The notes under the pieces are model-generated. The model was not told the origin of the DNA, did no database searches, and saw nothing but the letters and a program-made list of their open reading frames with translations. A program made the position numbers and the translations under genes. 64,000 nt of DNA from NCBI GenBank assembly GCA_001599815.1, contig BCIA01000004.1:5839437-5903436 (forward strand), given 5' to 3'. This document shows, in pieces, positions 1 through 10,994 of this stretch. Numbering within the stretch: the first letter of the stretch is position 1; each line of letters begins with the position of its first letter. This stretch comes from Furcasterigmium furcatum. Lineage: Eukaryota; Ascomycota; Sordariomycetes; Glomerellales; Plectosphaerellaceae.

Positions 1-155
1 GTACTCGTACACTTGATGGATGATCTGGGTATGATAGCCCGACCTACCGCTAACACGTTGTTACAAAGTCCCAAAGACGCCGGAGGACCGAGGTTTAATG
101 TGTGACACAAGAATTTTCTTGGATACGCCGAGCCACTGGAGAGTCGGTTGAACGC

Positions 156-1703
156 TCACGGCTCACCCTTGCGGCCGCGGCCAATTTTCTCCCTTCCATC
201 CATCCAAGGGCGGAGGCACTCTGGGATGGTGACAGTCATTTCCTCCTCGTCCCAGCCATTCTCCAAAAGCGCCGCAAGTACCCGAGGAACAGCTAGGGCC
301 GTGCCATTCACCGTCCAGGGAAAAACCAGATGCTCGTCGATCTTGGTCCTAGTCGCGAGCCTCCGCGTCTGGTAGTCAGAGCAGATGCTTGCAGATGTGA
401 CCTCACCCCAGCCACCTTGCTGTTGCAAACGCGAGGGAAAGAAGGCTTCGATGTCGATCTTGCGTGTCGCCGATGCACCCAGATCCGTTGTAGGCATCTC
501 CAAGACACGGCATGTCAAGCCGAGGGATTCGAGGATCTCCGTCTGCATGTCGAGCATCTCATCGAATATGTCATTGGTTTCGTCGAGGTCAGGGGGCGTC
601 CAGGCAAAGAGCTCGACCTTGGAAAACTCGTGGACGCGATAAAGACCCTTGGTGCTCGCACCACGAGCACCAGCTTCGGCGCGGTAACAGCGCGAGACGG
701 CGACGCGTTTCAGTGGAAGCTGTGCCTCATCCATCGTTGAGTTAGCTTTCATGCTCGCCAACGGAATTTCGGAAGTTCCCGCAAGGCAAAGCTCTGGCTT
801 GCCGCGTGCGGCATCAGCATCGTCGCGGGCGATGGTGTAGATTTGCTGCTCGTCGTTCTGATCTCGGGGCTGAAAGCCGCAGGCCGTCGCCATGTGGCTA
901 TAGACCATGGACGGGGGTGCGACTTGGCGCCATCCGTGGCGGGTTGCGACGGTGAGCGCGTACTGAATAAGCGCTTGCTCAAGCTGTGCGCCCTCGTCAA
1001 GGAGATAATACCAGCCCCAGCCCGAAGTAGAGCCGGCAGCTGTAAAGTCCAGAATGCCGAGTTCTGTGCCGATGTGCACATGGGATCGCCAAATTCTATC
1101 CTCCGGAGGCGTGTCGTTCTCGATGTGATCGCCATTGATATAGCTCAAAAGTCGTGGCTCTCTGCCCACGGGAGCCTCCTTTGCAGTGAGGTTGGGAAGC
1201 AAGTAGGCCAGGCCTTGCATCTGCTCGACCAGAGAGGCTTCCTCTTCCTCTACTGCGGACAGTTGCTTCTTCAGACTTTTGGCTTCGTCCAGGGTTTGCT
1301 CACGCGTGAGGTCCTTGATGCTTCCCAGAGCATCATCGTGATGCGTTGATGCAGGGTTGGCGAGATGCTTTCTCAGCAAGTTGGATCGTTCGCGAAGCCT
1401 GCGGCTGCTCGCCTGGAGCTCCTGCCAGCGCGCGAAGTGCTGGTTGATCCGGGCAGGATATTGGCTTTGCGCGTCGTAGTTCCGGGCTCGGCAGTTCTCG
1501 GCGTAAAGCTCTGGGTTCTCCCGGATGTGTTTTATATCAATCATCGGTTTCGGTGCTCCCGACGGCCGCTTGAGGTCGGAGAAAGACCGCCATCCTGACC
1601 GGCGTAAGAGGGAAATGCCGGCCCTCGAGGAGCTACTCTGCCTCAAGAACATAGACAGGGCACTCATGCTTGGTTGAACCGGGACAATTGAGAATGGGGC
1701 CAT
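156..1703 (-). CDS. DIA4: Seryl-tRNA synthetase, probably mitochondrial
   Basis: A class II aminoacyl-tRNA synthetase that would charge tRNA-Ser. The frame is unbroken and codes 515 residues. An N-terminal coiled-coil tRNA-binding arm (about 55-165) precedes the catalytic core. The core has the TSEIPL element near 310-315, motif 2 around 333-366 (CYRAEAGARGASTKGLYRVHEF) with its conserved Arg and Glu, and motif 3 near 467-483 (GTALAVPRVLAALLENG). The first 50 residues are rich in Arg and Ser and almost free of acid, as expected of a mitochondrial presequence, so organellar location is inferred. Met13 and Met18 are alternative starts; the first Met was kept because the presequence-like composition begins there. 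Its promoter is the 265 bp before the Arp10 stop codon. Confidence 0.9.
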   Translation of the reverse strand: MAPFSIVPVQPSMSALSMFLRQSSSSRAGISLLRRSGWRSFSDLKRPSGAPKPMIDIKHIRENPELYAENCRARNYDAQSQYPARINQHFARWQELQASSRRLRERSNLLRKHLANPASTHHDDALGSIKDLTREQTLDEAKSLKKQLSAVEEEEASLVEQMQGLAYLLPNLTAKEAPVGREPRLLSYINGDHIENDTPPEDRIWRSHVHIGTELGILDFTAAGSTSGWGWYYLLDEGAQLEQALIQYALTVATRHGWRQVAPPSMVYSHMATACGFQPRDQNDEQQIYTIARDDADAARGKPELCLAGTSEIPLASMKANSTMDEAQLPLKRVAVSRCYRAEAGARGASTKGLYRVHEFSKVELFAWTPPDLDETNDIFDEMLDMQTEILESLGLTCRVLEMPTTDLGASATRKIDIEAFFPSRLQQQGGWGEVTSASICSDYQTRRLATRTKIDEHLVFPWTVNGTALAVPRVLAALLENGWDEEEMTVTIPECLRPWMDGREKIGRGRKGEP

Positions 1704-1968
1704 GTGTGTCGACAGATGACGTTCGGACTACCGACCAGCGGGTGGCAGCTAGTGAAGAGCTTTGGTGGGGAGCTATCCTACACGGCGCCCCGTCCAATTG
1801 CATCTCCAGGATGATCCACTCTAGGTACTTGACAAACCGACTCGTTGCAATTGTAGAAGGTCCCGAATCATCATCGACAGATACCTCACTACCTAATGCA
1901 AGATGGCTGCTTCTTCAGTGACGCCGCCGTGATCTGCCAAATCCATGTCACTCAGTTGGCTACAATTA

Positions 1969-3756
1969 TTACATATCACCCCAGGCCCCTAGTGTCCAGT
2001 TGGCAGAAGCAGAAGCACCACGCATCAGACCTGGGCCAAGACTCTGCCGTTGCTGCGCCTTCATGTCAACATCGCTTGCCCTCGACGCCCCTTGTGCACC
2101 TTGCTGCAGCCAGAGCTCCCGTTCGATGCTTGCGACAGCCATATTCCTCAATTGGACAGCCAGGCTGGCTCCAGTCCACGAGCCCAGGCTCTCGATGGCC
2201 CTGAGTCTTCCGCGAACTGATTCATCATCTTGGTCACTGCGGCGGAGCATCCGATCGATAGGATCCGTTCCCTGTGTAGCATCAGAGTCTCCCGCAGTGC
2301 TTTGCCCGCCAAGGTCATTTGAGTCCCCGCCGGCTGAGCCCGCCTGTGCGAGGTTGGTGACGCTGTTGGCAGACCGTCTCGTCTTCGCCCGAGCCCTGAC
2401 CTTGTCGGCGCCCTTGCCAAGAACAGGGTCCCAGCCCCTGTGCTGCACCAGATGCATAACTTCGTCGAAAAGTCTCCGCTTCAGGCCAGGTATATTTGCG
2501 CATCCTCCTGTGAACATGATACGCGACATGCAGGATGCCCGGGCATCAATAGGCAGTGCTAGCATATGATCGTATATGAGTTGGGGAAGAGGCACTTCTT
2601 CGTCGTCGAAGCTGGCCCTGGAGTACGGTTGAGCGATGAAAGCCTTCTCGCATGGATCTGACAGTCGTCGAAATGGAACTTCGACAATGCGCGGTGGGCC
2701 ACCACATGATGACAGAGATATCTGTATCCCCGAAGAGTCATCCGCCTCCTCCTTTGGCTGAGAAGAGGACTCATCTTGCTCTTCCACGGTAGACAGACCG
2801 CACTTAGTCCCAACGACTGACGGTGTGGCCGTTTGCCGAGCCCATGTCAGGCGACATGCGACCTCCTCGCACTCTTCAAAGCTCAACAAATAAGCAGAGA
2901 GTGATGCAGACTCGTCTTCAGCTTTTTGCAGAGACAGACAGTTGGCAAGCATGTCGTGCACCTCGCGCACCAGCATGCGCCCGCCCCGAATGCTCCTGGA
3001 GTGCCGGACTTCGCGATATTCGTAGATGCTAGAGACTACCGTCTCGGCCCAGCCAATATTAACAACCAGGCCCGATCGCACACCGGCCCCTACTGCCGCC
3101 ATCACGGCGGAGGACACTAGCGATATTGTAGGTGCCTGGAATCGGTTGAATAGGGTATCGAGAACTGTCGAGAGAAGCGGGAGAGGGGCGGCTGGTGGCA
3201 GGACAAGACACATCCGGCGTGGACGAGAGTCAATGAGTAGGTGACTAGCTTTGGTGTGAGAGGTCAACAGAAAGACAGCACGAACGCTAAGGGAGGCTTA
3301 CTGGGTGAAGGCGTCGCGTAAGGCACGTTCCAGCTTATCCGAGACGAGGCCCAAGTCTGGTGATGGTTGATCTGATCTCCATATCTCGTGGGACGAGCTC
3401 CATTCTGGGCCGGAGGGCCACCTTGGGGGGCGCCCGTCACTTTCTCGCCGTAGCCATGTTGTGAAGTCGCCTGCCCGCCTCTGTTCCTCGGTGCCTGATC
3501 GTAGGGTAGCTTTTGGGGCAGAATCTCCGGCAAAGCCCAGTCGCAAGTAACGAGAGCCGAGTTCAATGACTAACGTTTCTTCATCCGCGCGGAGTGAAGA
3601 GGGCGAGCTGAATGCCGAAGACGTGGATCCGCGAATGGGCGTATGAGGGCTGCCTGGTCCAGTTTGGCCAACAGGGGATGGTGAATGACCTGCGCCAGAC
3701 CTGATGTTGGAGACAGTACGGTGTGCAAGCGTTGGACCAGTCGCAGAAGAGGCCAT
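1969..3756 (-). CDS. ARP10: Actin-related protein 10 (dynactin pointed-end subunit)
   Basis: Exons on the minus strand are 3756-3302 and 3244-1969, with a 57-nt GTAAGC...TAG intron, giving 576 residues. The N-terminus (about 1-55) is Ser/Pro-rich and disordered. It is followed by actin-fold strand 1 (ETLVIELGSRYLRLGFAG). Exon 2 carries LVVNIGWAETVVSSIYEYRE, matching an actin phosphate-loop strand, and MFTGGCANIPGLKRRL, the actin adenosine-loop signature. Arp10/Arp11 caps the pointed end of the Arp1 filament in dynactin and supports dynein cargo transport. The family call rests on this divergent actin fold and gene length. The exon junction (codon CA|T) was chosen because a shorter acceptor three bases upstream gives a stop. 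It is divergent to the GEN1 homologue across 552 bp. Confidence 0.8.
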
Positions 3757-4308
3757 GGCGATTCTTAAGCCTTTAGTCAGACTGCTGAATTAATGGCATG
3801 GCGCGGCTGGTTTGGGAGGTGAGTTGGTGGGAGTTGCCGCGGTGAGGTGGAAGCAGTGCCGCATGTTCACGAGTGTGGGGAGCTTTGTGCCCCCATCTGC
3901 CGGGAGTGGAGGCAACAGCTGCGACGGCGAAGCCAGCATGTGGAGTTCCATACCTACCTTCGGTAGCTAGCTGCCAGCTTCCAGGTTGTGGTTGGTATCA
4001 CTTTAAGCGGGGTCCAGGGTTCGTTCTATCGGGGTACTTTTGTGCGTCGTCGCTACAGTAACCTAGTCCACATATCATCATCGCATCGACATCAGGCCGT
4101 GAGTATTGGATGTCACAGGTTCAGATACATTTCAGCACTCTTGTCCCTCATATACATCATCCCTATTTGGCTTGTCGGGGACCCATCTTACATCTGGCTC
4201 ACAATCACAACAGGGATTCACCCATCATTCACGCAGCCCCTACCCAGCGACGAGCAGGCAGACGATGAGGTGAAATTCATTTTCAGAAAACACGCAGGCC
4301 AGGTCTCT
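3757..4308. promoter_or_regulatory. Divergent promoter between ARP10 and the GEN1/Yen1 gene
   Basis: This 552-bp stretch separates two start codons on opposite strands. It contains GA- and CT-rich tracts and a TACCTACC-type motif near 3951-3960, which recurs in other intergenic regions here. I see no convincing gene in it. Confidence 0.5.
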
Positions 4309-6891
4309 ATGGGGATCAAGGGGTACGCAAAAAAGACCTGCCTTGAACGAAATGATAGCCAGCACTGACATATCTAACAAAAGGATTTACCGCGAGCTGG
4401 GGCCGGGCCAGAGGGTATCTCTTGCGAAGCTCGCAACCGAGCACCTTGAAACTACGGGCAAGCCTCTACGCTTGGCGGTCGACATAGCCATATGGCAGTT
4501 TCAAAATCAAGCCGCCAAAGGTAATAATCAGAGGCTCCTATATCTGAATCCCAACTAACAAATCGTGCAGGCGGCTCAAATCCTGCCATCAGAACATTAT
4601 TCTATCGACTGGTGCGGCTGCTAAGCCACGCGATCCAACCCATCTTCGTTTTTGATGGACCTGAAAAGCCTCGATTCAAGCGAAATAAGCGCGCCGGACG
4701 AGGCGACGGTGTCGCGAGTGCCATGGCGAAACGCCTGATCAGGCTATTTGGTCTCCCCGTCCACCAAGCCCCCGGAGAAGCCGAGGCAGAATGTGCTCTT
4801 CTACAGCAGCAGGGCATTGTCGATGCGGTATTGAGCGAAGACGTCGATACGCTCATGTTTGGCTGCACACGAACTCTCCGCAGCTGGACTGCTGAAGGAA
4901 ACCGCGGATCCAAGACACCGACTCACGTAACCATGTACGATGTCCGTGGCATTGGCGGTGCCGCTTCGCCAGGCCTTGACAGGGAAGGCATGGTTCTCGT
5001 TGCCATGATGAGTGGCGGGGACTATATTCCCGAAGGCGTACCTGGTTGCGGTGTTAAGCTTGCTTGCGAGATCGCGGGGGCAGGTTTCGGGCATTCCCTA
5101 TGTCGCCTGCGATCAAATGACCACACGGAACTGGACGAATGGAGGGCATCTCTCAGGCATGAACTTGCTACCAACGAAAGCAAGTTCTTCCGCACGCGGC
5201 ACAAAGCGCTCGTCATACCCAACAGCTTTCCGGATGTACAAGTGCTCCGGCATTATACCCACCCTGCAGTCTCTCCCCAGGAGACTGTAGAGAGACTGAA
5301 AGGCATTGCCATGTGGGACACTGCAGTTGATATCGTCGGGCTTCGAGAGTTTGTCAGTGACACTTTTGACTGGACTTTTCGACTCGGCGCGATCAAACTG
5401 ATTCGGGTGCTATCTCCAAGCCTCCTCGCCCAGAAGATACTGCAACGATCATTCCGGGAAGGTGATAGCCATGACCTAGTCATCATCGAAGAGGAAGAGA
5501 AAGGTCTAGTGAAGGCCATTACTGGGAGAAGGGCCCATTTCAGCGTCGACGGCATGCCAGAGCTCAGGGTCTGTCACGTACCGTCCGCACTCGTTCCGCT
5601 CGACCTCTCGACAGAGGAGGATGAAGTCATTGAGAGTGGAAGGCAAGGCCTGGCACTGAACAGCGATGACGACTTTGGCGGTGTGGCCAGTCATGTCGAC
5701 GACGCCGACAGCGGGAGGCCTAAGACAGTCTTCGACCCGTCAGCGGCACAGCCTGTCTGGTTGCCTGAGTCACTGGTGAAACTAGGTGCACCTTTGACAG
5801 TACAAGACTGGGAGGAGGCTCAGCAGGCCAAATTGGTGGCCCGAAAGGAGAAGAAGCCGGCCAGTAAGAAGAAGCCCATCAACAACAGCAACACCCAGGA
5901 GGCAGGTTCCTTAGATCGGTGGCTACGCACTACTAAGGGCCTGTCCCAACACACGTCAAAGAATGATGTTCCAGGGAAGGGTATCAAGCTCCGGGTTCCA
6001 GAGCCGATTCTGCCGCCAGCAACCATACCGAAAAGCAGGCTGTCTCAACAACCCGCTCCTTTGCCCAGTCAGCGACGAGCGCTTCACACACAGACGACCG
6101 ACAGCCGAAGTAAGACATCCAAGCCTTCCACCAAGGCTCCCGCTACAGCAGCACTGCCAGAAGGCGTCAGCTCGTGGGCAAGCAATGGCTCACAGAATTC
6201 GTCTAGGGTTGGCCAGCCAAAGAGGGCCCCGGAACCAATTGTATTATCGTCTAGTCCAGTCAACCATTGGCCATCTCCGTCCCCCTCGCCTGTGAGAGGG
6301 AAACACCATTCTACAGGCGAGTTCAACACGGGAGGAGCTTCCCACGTCGGTTTTGCGTCCTCCGAACTGGATACACCAAGGTCTATGAGACGGGGAGATT
6401 TGTGCAAGGGGGACACTTCGTCCCCGGTGTCGCCAAGCAAACGATATCGGAAAGGAAAGCCGAGGCAGACATCCATCACTTCCTTCATCAGCCCCCCCGA
6501 TGTCGCCCGTGTAGGCGCCAATGACCAGTTGCCTGTTGATGGCTTCTTAGCCTGTGGCAATCACGACGATATCCTCTGCGCCGGCAAATCCCCATCTGGA
6601 ACCAAAGCGGAATATATCTCCAATCAGAGGGACAGTGCGTACGCAGCGGCATCGGAACAGCCTGACACGATGACATCGCGTCAACAGTCGGTTCCCGAGT
6701 GTCCGGCCACTTCTTCACGACAGACGAAAGTTTTTGTTCCGCGGCTCAGTGCTTTCGGATTCGTCAAAGAGGTAGAGATGAGCCAGGCCGAGGCCGAGAA
6801 GCTTCTCGATGAAGCCGCCCAACCTCGTGGGAAGTCAAGGAGAGCATGGAGGCAGAGCAGGGTGGCTCTGATCGACCTGACGGATGGATGA
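4309..6891 (+). CDS. YEN1: XPG-family Holliday-junction resolvase (GEN1/Yen1 type)
   Basis: Exons are 4309-4322, 4384-4520 and 4571-6891, giving 823 residues. The first exon is only 14 nt and encodes MGIKG, so the start is fixed by the family rule that these nucleases begin Met-Gly. The N nuclease region has the catalytic Asp in LAVDIAIWQ (about 36-44) and FVFDGPEKPRFKRNKR (76-91). The I region has APGEAEAECALLQQQG (117-132) and SEDVDTLMFG (139-148), which supply the acidic metal ligands. A helix-hairpin-helix segment with SGGDYIPEGVPGCG follows. The long C-terminus (about 400-823) is low complexity, Ser/Pro-rich and basic, as in Yen1, where it is regulated by phosphorylation. Inferred role: cutting Holliday junctions late in the cell cycle. 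Confidence 0.88.
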
Positions 6892-7192
6892 CGGTCACGG
6901 AAGTGAGGCCCTCGGCCCACCACAGCGAAGATTTGAGTGCCCTTGACCAGTGGAGCCGGGCGTTAAGGTGGCAATATTGGATGCTTGGTGACGGAAAGTT
7001 GAAGATCCTCAGTTTCAATTGATTTGCACGGAGTGTGATCAGGTTCAACCTTCCATTCACTACCGTACGGGGGTATCCAGAAGAAAAAGTGTATAAGCCA
7101 AAGTAAGAGAGACATGACGGAGAGGCCCCCACCCCCACCCAATAAGTTGCATCAGTCATTATCCGTAAGGCCCAGGGCCGCGAAAAAGGAGG
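6892..7192. other. Convergent intergenic spacer
   Basis: 301 bp between the ends of the resolvase gene and the BTB gene. It must contain both 3' untranslated regions. No gene or repeat is visible. Confidence 0.5.
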
Positions 7193-8758
7193 TCATGCGA
7201 AATGCCAGGGCAGATCTCGGTCACCTACTGTTGTGCAGGTCAGGTAGCTAATACCGTCTGCAGTCCGGCTACCACCGGCCAGGTCCAACTCCAGACCACT
7301 GCCCATGAGAGGACGCACCAGCTCACGAGCCATGGCCTTCAGCTCGTCAATCCTTTTTTCGAAGCGACGTAGATTGTCCCGGCTGTAGAACTCGGGGGTC
7401 AATTTCAGGAAGCGCTTGCACTCATCATGCCCCAAATAGTGGGCAGTAGTAGAGGCACCCAGCGTGCGATACGCCCTGCCCATCGCCGCAAAAGGGGGCA
7501 CAGGCGGTTGGCCATTTCGAACCTGAAGCTCGCCGTAACGGCCATTTCGTGATGCCGGGGGCTGATAGTCTGTCGGTGGTGCGCTCGTGTTGTCTGCAAG
7601 CCATTGGCGGAAGAGACTGATGGCCAGCCAGTCCAAGTACGAGGTGGCTGGCGTGACTCGTTCGCCGCGGGACGTGGTCAAGCCGAGTCGGAAAAGGCGG
7701 CTTTCTACACGGTTGATTGTCTCTTCCAGCTCGTCGACCTTGTCCTCAATGATGTCGAGAACCACATCGGGAAGTGCAGCGCGCAGACTGCGTTCGCCAG
7801 CAGGCCACTGCCCGACGACGTGGATCAGTGCTTCCTGAAATATAATCCTGCTGTGGGCGAGGTAGCCGATGCGGAGGTAAGATATGGGGTATTTGGCGAT
7901 CTGCTTCCACAGGCGGGACTGGAATTGCAGCAGGTGATGGTCGATCCGAGGTCCGACAACGGCCAGCGCGTCGTATTGATCAGCCAGGTTGAGGAGCGTC
8001 TTACACTGGACATAGGCATCGGCTATGTTGACACCGTCTAGGACGGGAGGGTAATTATAGAATATGCGAAAGAGATTGTCGTAGTCACGCAGCAGGTCGA
8101 CGTCCGCCTGGGACAAGGAGGAGGCCGCGGTGGAGGTGGTGTTGGGGACAAGGCTGAGGTTCGCTACGGAGCGAAAGAAGCTGTGGCTCGATTGAGCAGA
8201 GGAAGAATGCGAGTGGCTCGTGGACTTCTTGCCCCGGGAGCCAGCGGCAGATGCGGTGGCGGGGTTCGCGACGGGACCGTTGGACCCAGGGCCGAAGAGG
8301 GAGGCAGGTTGTGTGTCACGCTTCTGAACGAGCATGGGGATATCGCCATCGTCCGCTCCAGAGTCGAGCTCGTAGCGCCACCGCTGACGAGATGCGACAG
8401 GGGTGCTCTGGTCGTCATCGCCTCGGGGGTGGGAGAGTTGGCTGTTGCTGCTGGCTGGCGGCTCGGGCAAGGCCTGCGCACGAGACCATTCTTGACTGGT
8501 GCTTGCCTCGAAGAAGCCGGAGCATCGGGTGAGGGTGTGTCGATGCAAGAGGTAGCGGTTTTGATGATCAGCGGCTCTTATGACAATCTCGACATCGCCC
8601 GACTGCGTGAAGAGGGGGAACTCGTTCTGCGGAACATAGGCGGCACCCCCGGCGTGGGATCGATTGTACCGCTTCGATCGCGAGAGGGAGGGTCGGGAGA
8701 CGACCGAGGAGGGGCCTCGGAGAGTGAGAGAATTCGAAGTGTCTGGCTGTGAGACCAT
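7193..8758 (-). CDS. BTB/POZ-domain protein with a long insert in the domain
   Basis: An intronless frame of 521 residues. The first half of a BTB fold is DVEIVIRAADHQNRYLLHRHTLTRCSG (about 55-81), including the typical strand and the LHRHTL helix. WRYEL...IPMLVQK (127-146) looks like the next strand. The remaining helices (LLRDYDNLFRIFYNYPP, DAYVQCKTLLNLADQYDAL) lie near 222-265. Between these parts sit Ser-, Pro- and His-rich stretches (about 90-125 and 147-215), so the domain is split by disordered inserts. The C-terminal third is helical and unnamed. Fungal proteins with this layout are common but their partners are unknown. A cullin-3 adaptor role is possible but not shown. Confidence 0.75.
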   Translation of the reverse strand: MVSQPDTSNSLTLRGPSSVVSRPSLSRSKRYNRSHAGGAAYVPQNEFPLFTQSGDVEIVIRAADHQNRYLLHRHTLTRCSGFFEASTSQEWSRAQALPEPPASSNSQLSHPRGDDDQSTPVASRQRWRYELDSGADDGDIPMLVQKRDTQPASLFGPGSNGPVANPATASAAGSRGKKSTSHSHSSSAQSSHSFFRSVANLSLVPNTTSTAASSLSQADVDLLRDYDNLFRIFYNYPPVLDGVNIADAYVQCKTLLNLADQYDALAVVGPRIDHHLLQFQSRLWKQIAKYPISYLRIGYLAHSRIIFQEALIHVVGQWPAGERSLRAALPDVVLDIIEDKVDELEETINRVESRLFRLGLTTSRGERVTPATSYLDWLAISLFRQWLADNTSAPPTDYQPPASRNGRYGELQVRNGQPPVPPFAAMGRAYRTLGASTTAHYLGHDECKRFLKLTPEFYSRDNLRRFEKRIDELKAMARELVRPLMGSGLELDLAGGSRTADGISYLTCTTVGDRDLPWHFA

Positions 8759-10007
8759 GAAGCCGGCCGGTGGTGGTCGCTTGCCGGGGAGCGATGATGA
8801 TGATTCTGTGAAGAGAGTCCCAGTCGGGTGTTGTTAAGTCGGCGCATGGACGACCGACGCTCGAGTCGCAATCGCCGGCTCGTGTGCACGGGTGCAGGTT
8901 AGCCAGCGGCCATTTCTGCGCACGAGACGCAAGCTGTGGGAGTCGTGCAAGAGCAGCGAGTGGTGGTCTATCTGGCGGCTGAGGTCGCGCGTGCGAGACG
9001 GGCTGTATGTAGGTCGGTAGGTCGATCCAAAGGCTCCAGATTGCTATGTTGTCGCTGCTCGCATTGCCCGTTCTCCCCCGTACGTTTCGAAAAACAGTCT
9101 TGAGCTCGCAACAGTAGGCTCTCCGGGCAGAAATGACAAGACGGTTGGTCCAAGGCAAAAGCACCTCTCCGTGCTGCAGGGCTAAGGTATTAGCAGGTTT
9201 GTTGCATCCATTGGTCTGGGGCGAATGCACGCTCGGCAGAGGTAGGTCCAGCTTGCATCCTTGGGCCGTACGCCTGACCCCTCCCGTCTTGACGTCCTCT
9301 CAGGTCCACTCACGCCGAGGGCAGCTGGGGTGAAACGGGACCGTGACGGTCAGCCGATCGTCCTGCCCACCTCGACTTCCATTGCTTCTCCGAAGCCAAC
9401 TTGACCACATGATTGGCATGGGTCAACTGCCTTGGTCAACCAACCCCAGGACTTGGGGGCAATTCCCACGGAATCAAGGCACATGCTGAGCGATGGCTTG
9501 GCGGAACGATTGGATGCGCTTGAATCATCCAAACCAATCATCCTGGTCAAGTACAAATCCAAGAGGTCGGCCAACAAGATCCTCCGGTCGGCGGTCTGGG
9601 CGGCCGCCACCGACAGACACCTCGGCACAAGGAGTGACACAATTAGATATGGCCCGAAGTTTGGAATCACTCAACTTTTTCTAATCATGAGAATCACTGT
9701 CTCGTGTACCTACGCCTGGGCGCAGAGTGACTATCAAGATGTTGTGTAAGGTGCAACCCGGCAACAAAAGTATGAATACGGTGGGTGCGCTGGTCAAGGC
9801 CGTTCGTTGATGATCCAGATCCCGCCCGCAACCCAAGTCCAGAGGCCATTCCCGCCTCAACCGAAGCCCATCAGAGATAAAAAAGCATCCTGGCCCAATC
9901 GACCCCATACGCCTTGCACGAACGCCGCATCCCCATCCCTCCAGCAATTGAACGGGTTGCTGTTGTTGGGACTAAGCGAATCGCCCGGGTGAGTGTTGAT
10001 GATGCTC
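8759..10007. other. Long intergenic region upstream of the BTB gene
   Basis: About 1.25 kb holding the promoter and leader of the BTB gene and the 3' region of the next minus-strand gene. The possible frames here have biased, shuffled composition and show no domain. No tRNA or repeat was recognised. Confidence 0.5.
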
Positions 10008-10994
10008 TCAGCTCATCTCCATATCCATGTCAGGGTGCAAAGTCGTATGCAGAGGCTGCGCCTCAGCGGGCGTTGCGCCTGGTGTGTCGGCCGCAAAGAG
10101 TGTGTCTTGGCCATCAAATACGGGAGGGGAGGTCTTGAGGTTGCGAAAAGCCGCCTCGGCGTTGGTGCTGACAAGGCGGCCTTGCTTCAGATTCTCGGCG
10201 AAGAGGTAGAAACCCTCGGCTGCCTCCACGAGATAGGCCTGAAGGCCCCTGCTCTCCAGCCTGACGTTGACCGATGAGACCGGATAGTGGTTCTCAATGT
10301 ACCGAGCCCAGCCCCGGGCAGCTGCCTGAATATGCTCATCCTCGCTAATCTTGCGCCAGCCAATGCCAAGATGGACAGTGAAGTCGTCAACGATGGGTTG
10401 ACGTGAGTTGTCCGATGAAAGTGCATTCGCCGGGTGTCCCGTTGCATTGGGCTCGGCAGGCGAGAGTTCCGAGGGCGTGGCAGCAGCATCGGCGCCTAGT
10501 GGGCGGCTGGGATCTTGATCCAGGCGTTGAGACTTGTTACTTCGGAGAAGTGGTCGTTCTTGCGCATTGATGCGCGCAGAGGCGGCTGCTGCTGCCCGGT
10601 GAACGTCATCGAGCGCGGCCTTCTCGTCAAGCCACGTTCCTGATTGACTGCTGGCGTCGGCAACGTATCCATTACTGCACTTGATGAGAACCATACCCTC
10701 GCCGTACTCCCATTCATCATCGGTTTGTTTGGGGGGCTCGACCGACATTGGCTCAGGGGTCTCGTCGACAAGATTGGGCGCGGCCTCGTCACGCGAGCGT
10801 TTGCGTCCAGCCATTCTGAGCATGCCGGAAGGGCGAGCCAGGGCGTGCATGCCCGGTTCCGAGGAGGACTGGTTGATGGCAGGCGGGAGCTGCGAGGGCA
10901 TTTGGGGCATTCCAAAGCTCGTCTGATGAACTGGTTGTGGGGGAATGGCCATGACTGGGGAGGATGTGTAGAAGTGTCTGCCGAACGATCCCAT
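10008..10994 (-). CDS. Conserved fungal protein of unknown function
   Basis: An intronless frame of 328 residues that I cannot name. A Pro/Gln/Met-rich N-terminus (1-60) is followed by a basic patch GRKRSRDE (63-70), a possible nuclear signal. Next is a block DDEWEYGEGMVLIKCSNGYV (92-111) and a helical, aromatic-rich block GIGWRKISEDEHIQAAARGW (210-229) that continues into LESRGLQAYLVEAAEGFYLF (246-265). The alternation of low-complexity and ordered blocks suggests two conserved modules, which I associate with uncharacterised Sordariomycete proteins. The C-terminus is acidic and Met-rich. Nuclear location is only inferred from the basic patch. Confidence 0.72.
   Translation of the reverse strand: MGSFGRHFYTSSPVMAIPPQPVHQTSFGMPQMPSQLPPAINQSSSEPGMHALARPSGMLRMAGRKRSRDEAAPNLVDETPEPMSVEPPKQTDDEWEYGEGMVLIKCSNGYVADASSQSGTWLDEKAALDDVHRAAAAASARINAQERPLLRSNKSQRLDQDPSRPLGADAAATPSELSPAEPNATGHPANALSSDNSRQPIVDDFTVHLGIGWRKISEDEHIQAAARGWARYIENHYPVSSVNVRLESRGLQAYLVEAAEGFYLFAENLKQGRLVSTNAEAAFRNLKTSPPVFDGQDTLFAADTPGATPAEAQPLHTTLHPDMDMEMS

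Noticed and set aside
8568..9230. 220-residue minus-strand frame upstream of the BTB gene
   Set aside because: Arg/Pro/Leu-rich translation of a leader in another frame, overlapping the BTB start without a domain.
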